Source: Palaemon carinicauda (lineage: Eukaryota; Arthropoda; Malacostraca; Decapoda; Palaemonidae). From it: a DNA stretch of 64,000 nt. The position numbers and the translations under genes are program-made. The stretch covers positions 69,085,724-69,149,723 of the forward strand of contig NC_090729.1 in the NCBI RefSeq assembly GCF_036898095.1. Direction: 5' to 3'. Under the pieces are notes generated by a model. That model searched no databases, had not been told where the DNA came from, and was given only the letters and a program-made list of their open reading frames with translations. The first letter of the stretch is position 1. The number at the start of each line of letters is the position of its first letter. This document shows positions 1 to 14,985 of this stretch, piece by piece.

Positions 1-264
1 TTGCATAAGATTTTTTATAATTCTTATCATCCTTTACATTCAGATCTTCCGGGACAGTTCCATCCTGTTCGTGATACTAAGTATGCAGTTAAGTCTAATA
101 GTAAGTCCTTCTCCATCATGAGACTCAATACTACACTGTATTCTAGAAGTTTTATTCCAGCTGTAGCCAAGTTGTGGAATGATCTTCCTAATTGGGTGGT
201 TAAATCGGTAGAACTTCAAAAGTTCAAAATTGCAACAATTTTTTTTCTTTTTGGAACAGGCTGA
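1..264 (+). pseudogene. LINE-A (Jockey-like non-LTR element), C-terminal end of ORF2
   Basis: This is the last 87 codons or so of a LINE reverse-transcriptase polyprotein, entering from the left edge and ending at a stop at 262-264. The residues SRSFIPAVAKLWNDLP followed by a short basic and hydrophobic tail are the usual carboxy end of LINE ORF2 proteins of this kind. The same block occurs on the minus strand near 13,190-13,300, so the family can be compared inside the window. The readable part has no catalytic residue. I cannot tell whether the copy was full length because the window starts within it. The Jockey-like label comes from general resemblance, not from a tree. Confidence 0.75.
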
Positions 265-450
265 AATAAGTCTTTTCATAGTTTATATATGAAATATCTG
301 TTTTGATGTTGTTACTGTTTTTCTTAAATATTTTATTTTAACTGTTCATTATTCCTCACATTGTTTATTCATTTCCTTATTTCCTTTCCTCCCTGTTGGT
401 TCTATTGGGCTTATAGCATATTGCTTTTCTAACAAGGGTTATAGCTTAGC
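265..450 (+). mobile_element. LINE-A 3' untranslated region
   Basis: Directly after the ORF2 stop comes a T-rich 3' region ending in a conserved block (gggcttatagca, then a tgctttt stretch, then agggttatagcttagc). Related blocks recur at 2,051-2,155 (minus), 4,220-4,310 (plus), 12,937-13,030 (minus), 20,850-20,955 (plus) and 21,880-21,980 (plus). The repeated end, followed at once by a (TAA)n tract, marks the 3' terminus of the element. Confidence 0.75.

Positions 451-517
<67 letters not shown>
451..517 (+). repeat. (TAA)n microsatellite at the LINE-A 3' end
   Basis: About 22 nearly perfect TAA units begin immediately after the LINE-A terminal block. The same junction is seen in other copies, so this tract is probably the element's simple-repeat tail, later expanded. 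Confidence 0.9.
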
Positions 518-2019
<1,502 letters not shown>

Positions 2020-2050
2020 AGGCACTCGCTTTCTATTATATAAAGGAGAT

Positions 2051-2155
2051 TATTACTAGCCAAGCCACAACCCTAGTTGGAAAAGCAAAATGCTACAACC
2101 CAAGTGCTCCAACAAGGAAAGCAGCCCAGTGCGGAAAGAAAATACAGAAATAAGG
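2051..2155 (-). mobile_element. LINE-A / R1 3' tail fragment
   Basis: Read on the minus strand, this is the conserved LINE-A terminal block (tattactagccaagcc on the plus strand, then a tagttggaaaagca stretch and a ccaacaaggaaa stretch). It matches the ends at 12,937-13,030 and 20,850-20,955. Only the tail is present, so it could come either from the LINE or from the R1 repeat that shares the tail. Confidence 0.6.
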
Positions 2156-2738
2156 AATAAATTAAGACTAAATTTAGATTATATAATCACTTGGACAGGC
2201 AGCTTGATTAACCTATAGCTCTATTCACCGATCTAAGCCAATGCCAAGAATATGAACCTTGAGAAATTATAAAAGAGCCCTATAAGAATATTGTACACTT
2301 CGCCAGTTTTGATGTCAATATCCTTGGCAGTTGTGACGCAAGACAGTGTTCATTCAAAAAGTATAAAAAGTCAAGAATTGAAGCTTCAAGATATCTAAGG
2401 TCTTATTTGAGTTTGTTTATATCGGTTGGTTTATAAACTGTCAGGAGAATGAATAATTTTTATTTGTTAATAATTATTAAAACGATCCATTGGCAAAAAC
2501 GACTCGTTTTGCGGTCATTTCGTCGATTCTAAACTTAGTTTTTATTATGATTATCACTCCATAGGGTGGTAATGTCGTCAGTGCACGTCACATGGCGCAC
2601 TGCTGGCACTACTTAATGGTGTTGACGGTGTAACTTCAGCTGTTAATTTTGCCCTTTTGCCAGTTTTCTATTATTCCGCCGTTCTATTTTCCTTTCTTTT
2701 ATCTTGCGATCCAACGTCCAAAATATACGGTACTTCTT
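2156..2738. other. Non-coding stretch, possible dispersed repeat
   Basis: No gene seen. The part near 2,550-2,700 (tccatagggtggtaatg onward) resembles, from memory, a repeat common in decapod genomes. There is only one copy in the window, so I cannot show that it is repeated. Confidence 0.3.
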
Positions 2739-2764
2739 ATTTATTATTATTATTATTATTATTA

Positions 2765-2808
<44 letters not shown>
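2739..2808. repeat. (ATT)n microsatellite
   Basis: Trinucleotide tract with one C interruption at about 2,766. The Ile or Tyr runs encoded across it are artefacts. Confidence 0.9.
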
Positions 2809-3024
2809 GGACAAGTTACTACCATAGTTGACAAAGTAGAATTATACAAGTCTAAAGACTCCACTAAGAAAAAGTGCCTAGCCACAAAAATAAATAGAAA
2901 AATAAAGAATAAACTACAATTGAGAACTAGTAAACAGATTTGATAGCCATCCAAAGAAAAGGATAAAAAAAATACACTAAAAATGAGATTCATTGCGACA
3001 GATATGTAATACATATTTAAAGTG

Positions 3025-3325
3025 TTAAAGGTCACCCATGAATAGTAGAGGCAAGGGTACATTGACAGTGTCCTAGAGTCCATCCCCACATTCATATGAT
3101 CAGAGCCCGAGCTCCTTCTCCACCCGAGCTAGGACCAGGGAGGACCAGGCAATGGTTGCTGATGACCCATCATGTAGACCTATAGGCTCCTACAAACTCC
3201 CCTTCCTTAGCTCGCAAGGATGTTGAGGTTATACGTACTACAAAAAATTATCGAGTTTGAGCAGGACTCGATCTCCCGTTCAGCAGATCGTTGGGCAGGG
3301 ACGTTTCCAATGCATTACTTTTAGT
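3025..3325 (-). repeat. tRNA-type SINE, copy 1 (minus)
   Basis: About 300 bp that match 4,500-4,790 in order and orientation. Shared blocks include gctaggaccagggagg, ggctgctgatgac-like text, and tagacctataggct. On the minus strand the head carries a degenerate pol III B-box (AGATCGAGTCC at 3,274-3,264; consensus GGTTCRANNCC). The sequence near this head is also tRNA-like. I see no convincing A-box at tRNA spacing. Confidence 0.6.
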
Positions 3326-3865
3326 CGTATTTTTATATTAGACTGATTAATTTACTTTAGTCTAAGACAATTTAATTAGATATTTCGATTATCTTGTAAT
3401 GTTTCGTGGTGCTTTTCTGTGGTATTCTCGTTAGTAAACAAGAATGAATGGGTTGAAAAGTTTTCATGTGATAGAATTATTTATAGCAATTTACATTCCT
3501 TTATGTGTTCAACGATGGCTAGAACAAAATTAGGTAGAGGTGTCTTGCTAAAAAAAAAAAAATGATACAGCTGCTCTTAATACAGAGAAATTTCAACACA
3601 GATAACACTGGAAATACATTTAGCTCGGAAGATTGGCAGAGATAAAACTAAATTGATATACGAAGTGAGTGTATTCACTGACGATCATTGTTAACAAAAA
3701 CATAAAATTAATAATTTCCATAGCCACAATAGGCGTAATCATGACGACTATCTTCCGTTAACTAAGTTTACTGTTTGTATTCCTGGTTAAAATTATTCTT
3801 TCATTCGTTAAATGCTTTCAGATCAAATTAAACACCCTTTAAGTTGGTATTCTGTTTAAGCTTGC
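3326..3865. other. AT-rich stretch with no recognised feature
   Basis: No coding frame, RNA gene or repeat match to other parts of the window. There is a short poly-A run near 3,550. Confidence 0.5.
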
Positions 3866-4320
3866 AGTTTATCTGTGTGGGCAAAAGTCTGGTTACGGCT
3901 CTTTTTCCCTTTGCCTACACATACACCAATAGTCTGACCTATTTTTTATACACTCCTCTTTCCTCGTACACTTGAAAATACGAAAGTAGCCGAAAAAAAT
4001 CTTTTTCACTCAAGGGGTTAACTATTGTACTGCAAGTATTCAGTGGCTACTTTCCTCTTGATAAGAGTAGACGAGACCCTCTAGCTATGGTAGTAGCTCT
4101 TCTAGAAGAAGGACACTCCAAAATCAAACCATTGCATCTGTACCATGGTCTTCCACGGTCTTGGGTTAGAGTTCTCTTGCTTGAGGGTACACTGAGACGC
4201 ACTATTATATCTCTTTCCTTATTTCCTTTCCTCAATGGGCTCTTTTCCATTTTAGAGCCCTTGGTCTTATAGCATCCTCCTTTTCCAACTAGGGTTGTAG
4301 TTTAGCAAGTAATAAAGATA
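3866..4320 (+). repeat. R1 dispersed repeat, copy 1
   Basis: This plus-strand copy runs from ggttacggctctttttcc through a gtaacta-type middle block (ggggttaactattg) and a ccatggtcttccac block to the LINE-A-type tail (agcatcctccttttcc, then actagggttgtag). The same order of blocks occurs at 20,455-20,985 (plus), 22,080-22,500 (minus) and 33,120-33,400 (minus). It has no ORF of its own, so it appears non-autonomous. Its tail is shared with LINE-A, but its body is not LINE-A coding sequence. Confidence 0.75.
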
Positions 4321-4499
4321 ATCATTGTTAATATTCGAACGAAAATTCATCGTCTAAAATGGAAGGTTATAATATTATCGTAATTTTCAAACAAGATATA
4401 GAAGACAATATTGTTAATGTATCAACTTTCCTCGTATCATATATTACAAAATGTCAAATTACTGTAGAACTGTAATATCGTAAACTGTTTGAAAGGTCG

Positions 4500-4790
4500 T
4501 TTGTTAATGGTAAAGGCAAGGGACAGGGCAATGCCCTAGAGAGTGACTATACACTGTACATATGATCAGCGTCCAAGCCATCTCTTCATCAAGCTAGGAC
4601 CAGGGAGGCATAGGCAAAGGCTGCTGATGACTCAGCAGGTAGACCTATAGGCTCTACTAAGTCCCATCCCCATTGTTCCTTAGCTGACAAGTATGGTGAG
4701 GTTGAAGACACTACAAGGAACTATCGAGATTGAGTAGGTCTTGAACCCCCGTCCAACAGATCGCCAGTCAGGGCCGTTTTCACTTCAAGA
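4500..4790 (-). repeat. tRNA-type SINE, copy 2 (minus)
   Basis: Second copy of the 3,025-3,325 repeat, in the same orientation. On the minus strand it has a perfect B-box, GGTTCAAGACC, at 4,747-4,737. This is the best evidence that the family descends from a tRNA or uses a tRNA-type pol III promoter. The body is clearly diverged from copy 1, so both are old. Confidence 0.65.
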
Positions 4791-5503
4791 AAAACTTATG
4801 ACGTTTATTTCGTAGGCACAGCTATAAAACTGTGGTTGAATCGCTTTCCCAAAGGAAAGTATACTAAATACTAAACAAGGACGTTATATAACGTAACTGA
4901 ACTCCGTCAAAATCTCATTATCATAATAACTTGATAAGCAATAGAAAATACATTAACTTCATTTGGTGGGGTAGTGCCACGTAATGTGGTGTTATGTAGC
5001 CTAGGTATTCTTTACATGTATTTGAAATGTCGTCTTTGACCCTAGTTTGCACATGGGCGCTGAATGACCTCCCATCCCCCCCCCCCCCCCCCCCCAGCGT
5101 CTGGCCTTGTGGTCCAAAATCATTAACTGAAAAAAAAGTACAAATGAGACCATACTGCACCCGAGGCAAGTTGCCAAGCGTTCGATAATTACCATTGGCA
5201 TAAGGTAATTAAGACTATTTTTTTCTTTTTCTCTCTTTTTCAGGCTAAAGCTGAAGAGCTCAAGGGTGATTTTACTGAAGCAAGGCAAATCATATGCTAA
5301 TCAGAGTCTGCACTCACCGGGGGGAGGGGCGTTAAGCCCTTCTGAAACGATGAATATTAAAAAGTTTTTATGAATGCTAATTATTAACCGAATCGTTCAT
5401 CTCTTTTCCACATTTCATTTATGCTAGACGAAGGATTTTGAGTCAATTGACGAAAAATAGCTAAATGTACGTTGACTAAAATTGCTTCATGAAATGTGCC
5501 AAA
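4791..5503. other. Non-coding stretch with a 20-bp poly-C run
   Basis: No gene seen. It contains a run of 20 C residues at 5,076-5,095. Reverse-strand open frames over this run (poly-Gly) are composition artefacts. Confidence 0.5.
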
Positions 5504-5533
5504 AATTATTATCATTATTATTATTATTATTAA

Positions 5534-5589
<56 letters not shown>

Positions 5590-5590
5590 G
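5504..5590. repeat. (ATT)n microsatellite
   Basis: ATT tract with a few interruptions near its left end. Confidence 0.9.
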
Positions 5591-5752
5591 GAGACAAGGG
5601 TGAGGGGAATGTTAATTTCCCTCTCACCTACAAAGATTTGTTAAGAAACTGAGAGGCTGGAGCCATCTAATCTCAAGACCTTAACAAGAGAGACACGTTT
5701 ATACAAAACTCTCTTAATTAAACTTATCAATATGGTGTGTCCAGGTAACATT

Positions 5753-6545
<793 letters not shown>

Positions 6546-6589
6546 TTTCTGAGTAGAGAGATACTTTAAGGTGGTGAGAAGATATGCGT

Positions 6590-8111
<1,522 letters not shown>

Positions 8112-8444
8112 TGTAAGGACAGTGAGACAAGCGTCACCAAGATCAACTGATACTTTATTCAAATGTGCATGGGAGTATATTACAAGGTGCGGACAGAAAG
8201 GTAGGATGGCGCTGGTGCCAAATCAGATTGAATTGCCCGCCAAAATATATGTGTTTTCTTACACTTACAAATATACGAATTATGAGTTAACAGAAACATG
8301 TAATGAAATGATACATATGTCAAAATATAGCTCTGATAGAGCGGAATACATATACATGGGAAACCACGGTGTGGCAAAAGGAGAATTCAAATAAATAAAC
8401 AGTTTGTTGATTTTCTGGACGACGAAGGGAGCGGTGTCCTTACA
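8112..8444 (-). repeat. GypA 3' LTR
   Basis: 333 bp, TG...CA ends. On the minus strand it is preceded by a purine-rich tract (TTGAGGGGGGAG, about 8,460-8,446), the expected polypurine tract for plus-strand priming. Confidence 0.93.
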
Positions 8445-8449
8445 AGTAC

Positions 8450-9950
8450 TCCCCCCTCAAGACATCGGGCGGCGTAGAGGGCTGATGGTCAATCTTCGTA
8501 TCTTTTCGGGCGTCGGAGGGTTCCTCTTGTTTTTGAACGGAGGTGGTCAGCGTAAGGATCTCTTCCTCTTGTCGTCGTTTGATGATTTTTCTTTCATTGG
8601 GCGCCTTGTTTTGAGGTGGAACTCTGGATCTGCCAGGTCCGGCGGAGGCGGTGTCGCTTCCTTCGAGAAACGCTGGTTTCACGCGGTCTATTGAGACCCA
8701 GTCCTCTTGGCCATGGACGTTGAGAAGGAAGGCTTTCGTTGTCTTCTTAATTACCCGGTAGGGGCCTCGATAAGGTCTAGTTAGTGGTTGTCGATGAGCG
8801 TCGACACGGACGAAAACGTACCCACAGTCATCCAGGTTTTTTGGCTTGAAGTGCTTGGTTCTGTCCTGGTAAGTTTTGAGACATGGCCTGAACTTCCTGG
8901 CGGTGTCCTTTAGGTGATCGAGCTGCGTGTCGTCGGTTGATGAGGGAAAGAATTCACCAGGAACTGCGAGCGCCTCCCCATAAACCTTTTCGGCGGGCGA
9001 AGGTTCGCCGTCTGCGCGAGGGGCGGTGCGAAGGCCGAGGAGTACCCAAGGAAGTCGTGATTTCCAGTCCCCGTCGGTGCAGCTCGCCATCAGGGACGCC
9101 TTGGGGGTGCGGTGAGTTCTTTCGACCATGCCGTTTGCCGCGGGGTTGTATGCCGTGGTGCTGTGGAGCGTCGTCCCCATCAGGTTCGCCAAAGCGAGCC
9201 ATATTTCTGAGAGGAAAGCGGGGCCTCTGTCTGTCGTGATGTCGTCACCCAGCTTGACAGGAGGGCTTCGGCACATGCTTGAGTCGTAGCTTCGGTCATC
9301 GGCGATGCCTCCAACCACCTCGTGGAGCGATCGATGATCGTAAGCAGGTAGCGAGCAGATCTAGAAGGGGGCAATGGTCCCACGACGTCGATGTGTATGT
9401 GACCGAAACGCCTTTTTGGCTGGGGAAAATCGCCTACCCCCGATTCGGTGTGACGGCTGACTTTGCTTGACTGGCAGTTGATGCATGACTTCGCCCATTC
9501 CCGGGCGTCCTTTTTTATCCCTGGCCAGACGAACTTTTCAGACAGAAGGCAAGCGGTGGTGCGTCCTGAGGGGTGTGAAAGTCCATGGATGATATCGAAT
9601 ATTTTCCTTCTGCAGGAGGCTGGTACCCAGGGACGTGGGCGGCCGGTGCTGGTGTCGCAAAGAATAGTTACTCCTGCTGGTCCAAGGGGAATCGCACTTA
9701 TCTTGAGCGCGGATGGCCCCGTCAGGTGATCCTGTGCTTCTCGGTCGGTGCGTTGTTCGGTTGTGAGATTGGCGTAGTCGATTCCCAGGTGGATTGCGTC
9801 AATTTCAATCCTCGAAAGGGCGTCCGCGACTGGGTTTTTCTTTCCTGGGACGTAACGTATGGTGCACCCAAATTCGGCGATTGATGCGAGATGACGTGGT
9901 TGTCGGGAGGACCATGCATCTGTTGATTTCATGAAAGCGTGTACGAGGGG
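8450..9950 (-). pseudogene. pol: GypA RNase H end and integrase
   Basis: Two overlapping frames (9,180-9,932 and 8,440-9,318) join near 9,250 by a frameshift. In order there are the RNase H/connection end (GKKNPVADALSRIE), an H-x3-H...CINC zinc domain, and the DDE core. The three acidic residues are present: HIDVVGP, TTDRGPAF and NGMVERTHR. After the core come a chromodomain-free basic C-terminal region (YRGPYRVI) and a charged tail. The enzyme would insert element DNA in the nucleus. The catalytic residues survive but the frame is broken. Confidence 0.85.
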
Positions 9951-10906
9951 TTAATGGTCCGCGGCGATTGTGAAGGGAGTGCCCTCCAAGATGTGCCTGA
10001 AGTGGCGGACAGCGAGGTAGACGGCGAGGATTTCTCTATCGAAGGTGCTGTATCTTGTTTCGGCGGGTTTCAATTTCTTGCTGAAGGATGCCAGCGGTCG
10101 AGGAGAACCATCGACGAGTTGCTCCAGCATAGCCCCACAGGCGATGTTTCTGGCGTCGGTCGTTAGTCGCAGGGGCGCGTTGTCGTCGAAATGAGCCAGG
10201 GTGGTGGCATTCGCGAGGGCATCCTTCGTCCGGGCGAATGCCTGTTGCTGGGGTAAACCCCACTCGAGTTTTTTCACTTTTCCTTTCAGGACGTTGTCGA
10301 GGGGTGACAGGGTTTGTGCGATGTTGGGGATGAAGCGCCTGTAGTAATTGACCATCCCCAGGAACTTCTGAAGTTGGCGGATGGTCGTAGGTATCGGGAA
10401 CTTTCTGATGGCGTCGACCTTGGTTGTCATGGGTTTTACCCCGTATGAGGATACACAGTGACCAAGGAAATCCACTCCCTCCGCACCAAACGTGCATTTG
10501 TCGAAACGTACGACCAGGCCATTCTCCTATAGGCGTTTGAGGACGGTGTGGACGTGCCTCCGGTGTTCCTCCTTGGTTTTCGAGAATATCAGGATGTCGT
10601 CGACGTAGCAGACGCAGAAAGGTAGGTCACCCAGAATGCTATCCATTAGTCGTTGGAAGGTCGCCCCGGGGTTGCGTAGACTGAAGGTTGAGTATGCGAA
10701 GGTGTAGGATCCAAACTGCGTTACAATGGCAGTTTTCGGGATGTCTTCCGGAAATACGGAGACCATGGGAAATAAGACTTGAGGAGGTCCATCTTGGTAA
10801 AATACTTCGCGCCGTGCAACGCGTTCATTAGGTCCTGCATGTTGGGCAGCGGGTAGTGATTGGACGCTGTGATGAAATTGAGGCGCCTGTAGTCGCCGCA
10901 AGGTCT
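9951..10906 (-). pseudogene. pol: GypA RT core and RNase H
   Basis: This holds the RT palm with the catalytic YVDD (10,607-10,596) and the RNase H start. Reading shifts frame near 10,780, a TAG at 10,529-10,527 separates palm from thumb, and a TAA at 9,953-9,951 lies just after the RNase H AADH motif. Other landmarks are FLGMVNYYRRFIPN (thumb), LTTDAR and DREILAVY (RNase H). RT copies element RNA and RNase H removes it, so both activities are lost in this copy. Confidence 0.85.
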
Positions 10907-11605
10907 CTAGGACCCGTCCGGCTTTTTTACCATGTGTAGGGGCGATGCCCAGGGGCTCGATGCTTTCTTACAGATACCCATGCGTTCCATGTCCTCAAAG
11001 GCACGTTTGGCATCCTTCAGTTTCCGGGGCGGGAGGCGGCGGAATTTGGCGTGAGTGGGAGGTCCTGTCGTTGTGATGTGGTGGTAGATCCCATGCTTGG
11101 ACGGGGAACCTGGCGAGTGTCGGAGCTCGGGCTTGAAAACCTCGGGAAATTCTTGTTGGAGGTCGGCGTAGGGGTGCGTCGTTACGGCGGATACGGACAT
11201 TGTTGTAGGGCCGTGTTCTAGGGCGCGGGACTGGCAGGTTCCCGTGTCGATGAGACGTTTGTTAGCGACATCGACGAGGAGTCCGTGGTGGGTGAGGAAA
11301 TCCGCACCAAGGAGGGGGCGATTGACGTCAGCGATAGCGAAGGACCAAGAATACGAACGGCTCATGATAGATATCTTGAGGGTCTTGATCCCATAGCACC
11401 GTATGGGAGATCCGTTGGCGGCGATGAGTGAGGGAGCATTTTTGTCGGGACCACGGTCTAGGTCGGACTTGGAAGGTGGGAACGTTGACTGCATTGCGCC
11501 GGTGTCTATCATGAGTCTACGATTAGAAATGGTATCGAGGATATAGAAACCATTCCTGTTTTGGTTAACTGCTGCTGCGATGGTGGCAGGTGGATGCTTC
11601 TGGAG
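10907..11605 (-). pseudogene. pol: GypA protease and N-terminal RT
   Basis: The frame continues from gag. The aspartic protease has its active-site triplet in MIDTGAMQSTF and the matching distal LLGADFL. A linker follows, then the start of RT (FRRLPPRKLKDAKRAFEDM, then MVKKPDGS). A TAG at 10,909-10,907 interrupts RT just after this last motif, where Gypsy RTs usually continue with an aromatic residue and R. Translation is otherwise readable. Confidence 0.85.
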
Positions 11606-12451
11606 TCATCTTCTAGGGAAACTGCATGGTGCTCTACATTTCTTGGCGTCGCTGCCGAACTGTTGGTGGTAAAAGCACCCTGCTGGGTTAGTCCTAGGGT
11701 TCGGTCGTGTTGGTTGCGGCGGTTTCTTTCTTGATAGAACGTTGATCTCGTCGTCCTCAGGGGCCGTTGCCGAGGAGTCTATGGAAGAGCAGCTGCTGAA
11801 GGAGGAGAACGAAGGCGGTGTTGACGATGATGCTCCGAGGCGAGATGCTTTGGAGGCCTCGTGGAGCTTCTAAGCCTTCGACAGGAGTTCGTTCATCGGG
11901 AGCGTGTCGGCGTCTGTCAGTTGGACCCTTATGTCCTGTGGTAGGCGTCGAAGAAAGATCTCGCGAGATAAGCTAATCTCATGTCGTCGGCCGTTGCTGT
12001 CTGTTTCGGGGAGCATAAGCAGGCCGGATAACTCGTCCCACGCCTCGACAGGAGAGGTGTCACCCATGGGCTTGCCGGCGAGGTCCAGGACTTTCTGTGC
12101 TCTTGCTGAGACGGAGAGGGAGTAGATACCGATGAGTTTTGTTCTCAGGTCGTCGTATGAAACTTGGCCGGCCTGGGCGTCGAGCCATGGGGAAATCTTG
12201 TCGAATACCTCTTCAGGTATGGAGGTGAGAACGATGTCAGCCTTGGCGCAGGAGTCGCTGAGTCTAGCGACGCGGAAGAGTATGTCTGCTCTCAGGAACC
12301 AGGAAGAGGTGTTGTGTTGAGAAAAGGGCGGCAGTTTGACTTTGGGCATGGAGGCGAGGCCGTTGGGTGCGATGGGCGTGTTGCTTCCTGCATCGTGGCC
12401 AGACGACGAGTCGGCGAAGAGGTGGGAAGATGATATGTCGGTTAAGCTCAT
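11606..12451 (-). pseudogene. gag: GypA gag
   Basis: The ATG at 12,451 opens a 193-codon frame with a Gypsy-type capsid region (VKLPPFSQHNTSSWFLRAD near residue 37) that stops at a TAG (11,872-11,870). The same frame then stays open through Ser/Thr-rich sequence to a cysteine motif (CFYHQQFGSDAKKCRAPC) near 11,640-11,690, and meets a TGA at 11,608-11,606. Beyond it the frame runs straight into the protease. Gag and pol therefore look like one frame with two nonsense changes. The product would be the structural Gag that packages element RNA. Confidence 0.8.
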
Positions 12452-12603
12452 CCTACTGCCTTACATGCACCGAAGTGTGGGAGAACCAAAGGTAGGCTCA
12501 CGCCTAAGGTAACGGAGTATAGAGAAGGTAGCACGGCCGTAATAAGTCCGTTAATGGCAAAGCCAAAACCGCTGATGCTACTTTCAACTCCAGGGTCACC
12601 AGT

Positions 12604-12936
12604 TGTAAGGACAGTGAGACAAGCGTCCCCAAGATCAACTGATACTTTATTCAAATGTGCATGGGAGTTTATTACAAGGTGCGGACAGAAAGGTAGGATG
12701 GCGCTGGCGCCAAATCAGATTGAATTGCCCGCCAAAATATATGTGTTTTCTTACACTTACAAATATACGAATTATGAGTTAACAGAAACATGTAATGAAA
12801 TGATACATATGTCAAAATGTAGCTCTGATAGAGCGGAATACATATGCATGGGAAACCACGGTGTGGCGAAAGGAGAATTCAAATAAATAAACAGTTTGTT
12901 AATTTTCTGGACGACGAAGGGAGCGGTGTCCTTACA
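12604..12936 (-). repeat. GypA 5' LTR
   Basis: 333 bp, same ends as the other LTR. Immediately downstream on the minus strand, after two bases, is TGGTGACCCTGGAG (12,601 downward). It starts TGG as a tRNA primer-binding site should. I did not identify the tRNA. Confidence 0.93.
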
Positions 12937-14822
12937 ATATATTACTAGCTAAGCTACACCCCTAATTGGAAAATCAGTATGCTATAAGCCCAAGGGCACC
13001 AACAGGGAAAAATAGCCCAGTGAGGAAAGGAAATATGAAAATAAATAAACTGAATGAGAAGTAATGAGCAATTAGAAAAAAAATATTTTAAAAACATTAA
13101 CAATATTAAAACAGATCTTTCAAATATCAACTATAAAAAGAAATTTATCTCAGCCTGTTCAAGATAAAAACATTTTCCGCAAATTTGAACCGATTCAACT
13201 ACCCGATTAGGAAAATCATTCCACAACTTAGTCACAGCTGGAAGTATTGAACCTCATGATGGAGAAAGTATGATTATTAGAATTAACTGCAAACATAGTC
13301 TTACGAGCAGGGTGGTGCTGTGTAGGAAGATGTGAATGTAATTAAACGAAGGTATTAATATTAGTATCTGGATCAGAAATAAAAAATTTGAAAGACCTCA
13401 AGGTCCTGTCCAACAAAATAAGATGAAAATCAGAAGCTGAAGACCAGTCAGGAGAACAATACTCGAAACAAGGTAGAATGAAAGAATTAAAACACTTCTT
13501 CAGAATAGATTGATCACCGAAAATCTTAACAAGACTTTTTCAATAAACGATTTTTTGTGCAATTGAAGAAGACACAGACCGATTATGTTTCTCAAAAGTT
13601 AATTTGCTATCGAGAATCACAGCTAAAATTTTAAGAATCATACAGAGTTAAAGAAACGTTATCAATCTGATATCAAGATGTTGAGGAGCCACCGTCATTG
13701 ACCTACTTACAATCATACTTTGAGTTTTGTTAGGATTCAACATCATGCACCATAGTTTGCACCATTCACTAATTTTAGCTCGATCTCTATTAAGGGATTC
13801 AGCAACCCCAGACCTATATTTAGGAGATGGAATTCATGCTAAGAGAGTAGCATAATCTGCATATGCAAGCTCGTTTTCAAAGCCAAACAACATGACGTGT
13901 GTATAGAATGAAAATTGATGGACCGAGAATACTATTCCGAGGAGCACTAGATATCAGATTCCTATACACACTGTGGTGCCCATCAACAACAAGTTATTAC
14001 GATCTGTTACTTAAAAATTCAATAGTAATGCTGGAAAACGACCCACCCACTCCCAACTATTTGAGTTTGAAAACAAGGGCCTCATGATTAACACAGTCAA
14101 AGGCAGCAACAAAATCAAGGACAATCATGCGAATTTCCTGACCAGAATCATGGTATTTTTGTACATCATTGGTGATTGCAAGAAGGGATTCACATGCTCC
14201 AAGGTCTTTACGAAAGCCAAATTGCGAACTAGGGAACAGGTGATCACCTTCAGCAAACCTATTTACACGTTTTACCAGAATACATTTAAAAACTTTAGTT
14301 AATATGGAAGTTATGGAAATTGGGCGGTATTCAGCTAAACTTGAGCTACCACAAACACATTAACATAATGGAGTAACTTTACCAATTCTCAAACAAGTGG
14401 TATAAGTTCCTCTTCTCGCTAACTTGCGTAAAATAACAGATAACTTAAGAGCTAAGAAATCTGTAGTCTTTGTAAAAAACAAAAAAGAAATGCCATTAGG
14501 GGGTTACTCCTCCATAGGCATCAAGGTCCATCAAGAGAGCTTTAATTTCACGAAATTGAAAAGCTGAACTAGTTAGTTTAGCCTCAGAAAAAGAGGAAAG
14601 AAGAAGATCAAGTTTCTCATTATTCCGCTTACTGTCAAACTCATCAGCCAAAAGGGTCCTTCGGGCAGTGAGTGACATAGCCATCTGGTTTAAGTAAAGG
14701 AGGAACTGTTGCGTCCACACCAAAGAGTGCATATTTAAAGGTACTCTAATACTTATGTTCCTGTGTTGTACCAGAAAGGGTTTCTTTTATGATTATATTA
14801 TATTCTTTTCTCAGTTGCAGCA
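12937..14822 (-). mobile_element. LINE-A copy b, 3' part (RT and 3' end), decayed
   Basis: This minus-strand LINE-A begins (3' end) right at the GypA target site and is cut at 14,822 by GypB. Recognisable pieces, in minus order, are EYNIIIKETLSGTTQEHK (about 14,770-14,810), a pre-RT block with REIKALLMDLDAYGG (14,496-14,560), and RT remnants. The catalytic box near 13,866-13,849 reads YADYATLLA, so the second Asp of YADD has become Tyr. The ORF2 C-terminus lies near 13,190-13,300. Several frameshifts and stops are present. It would have encoded endonuclease plus RT for target-primed insertion. Confidence 0.85.
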
Positions 14823-14985
14823 TATTAGATGTCAAGGTGGGACAAGAGATACACGGTGGTGGAGGCATGTGGTTTATTGGGTACTGAGATACATATTGAC
14901 CACAGTTGCTCTCTGCAACCGGCACACTCACTTGGTGCCTGCCCGCCATAGGAAAACATATCTCACTAATGCAGGTACTCCATCA
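14823..14985 (-). repeat. GypB 3' LTR
   Basis: 163 bp. On the minus strand it starts TGATGGAGTACC and ends CTAATA (TG...TA rather than TG...CA). A purine-rich tract, TTGGGGGCGGGTA, lies immediately upstream on the minus strand. Confidence 0.9.

Larger units (their letters stand above)
8112..12936 (-). mobile_element. GypA: Ty3/Gypsy LTR retrotransposon, full length, inactivated
   Basis: A 4,825-bp element on the minus strand. Two 333-bp direct LTRs (8,112-8,444 and 12,604-12,936) begin TGTAAGGAC and end GTCCTTACA on the plus strand. I count about 7 differences between them. The flanks give a 4-bp target duplication ATAT (8,108-8,111 and 12,937-12,940). The domain order is gag, protease, RT, RNase H, integrase, which is the Ty3/Gypsy order. 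Five in-frame stops and at least two frameshifts (near 10,780 and 9,250) break gag-pol. The insertion split an (AT)n tract from its LINE-A tail. Confidence 0.93.
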
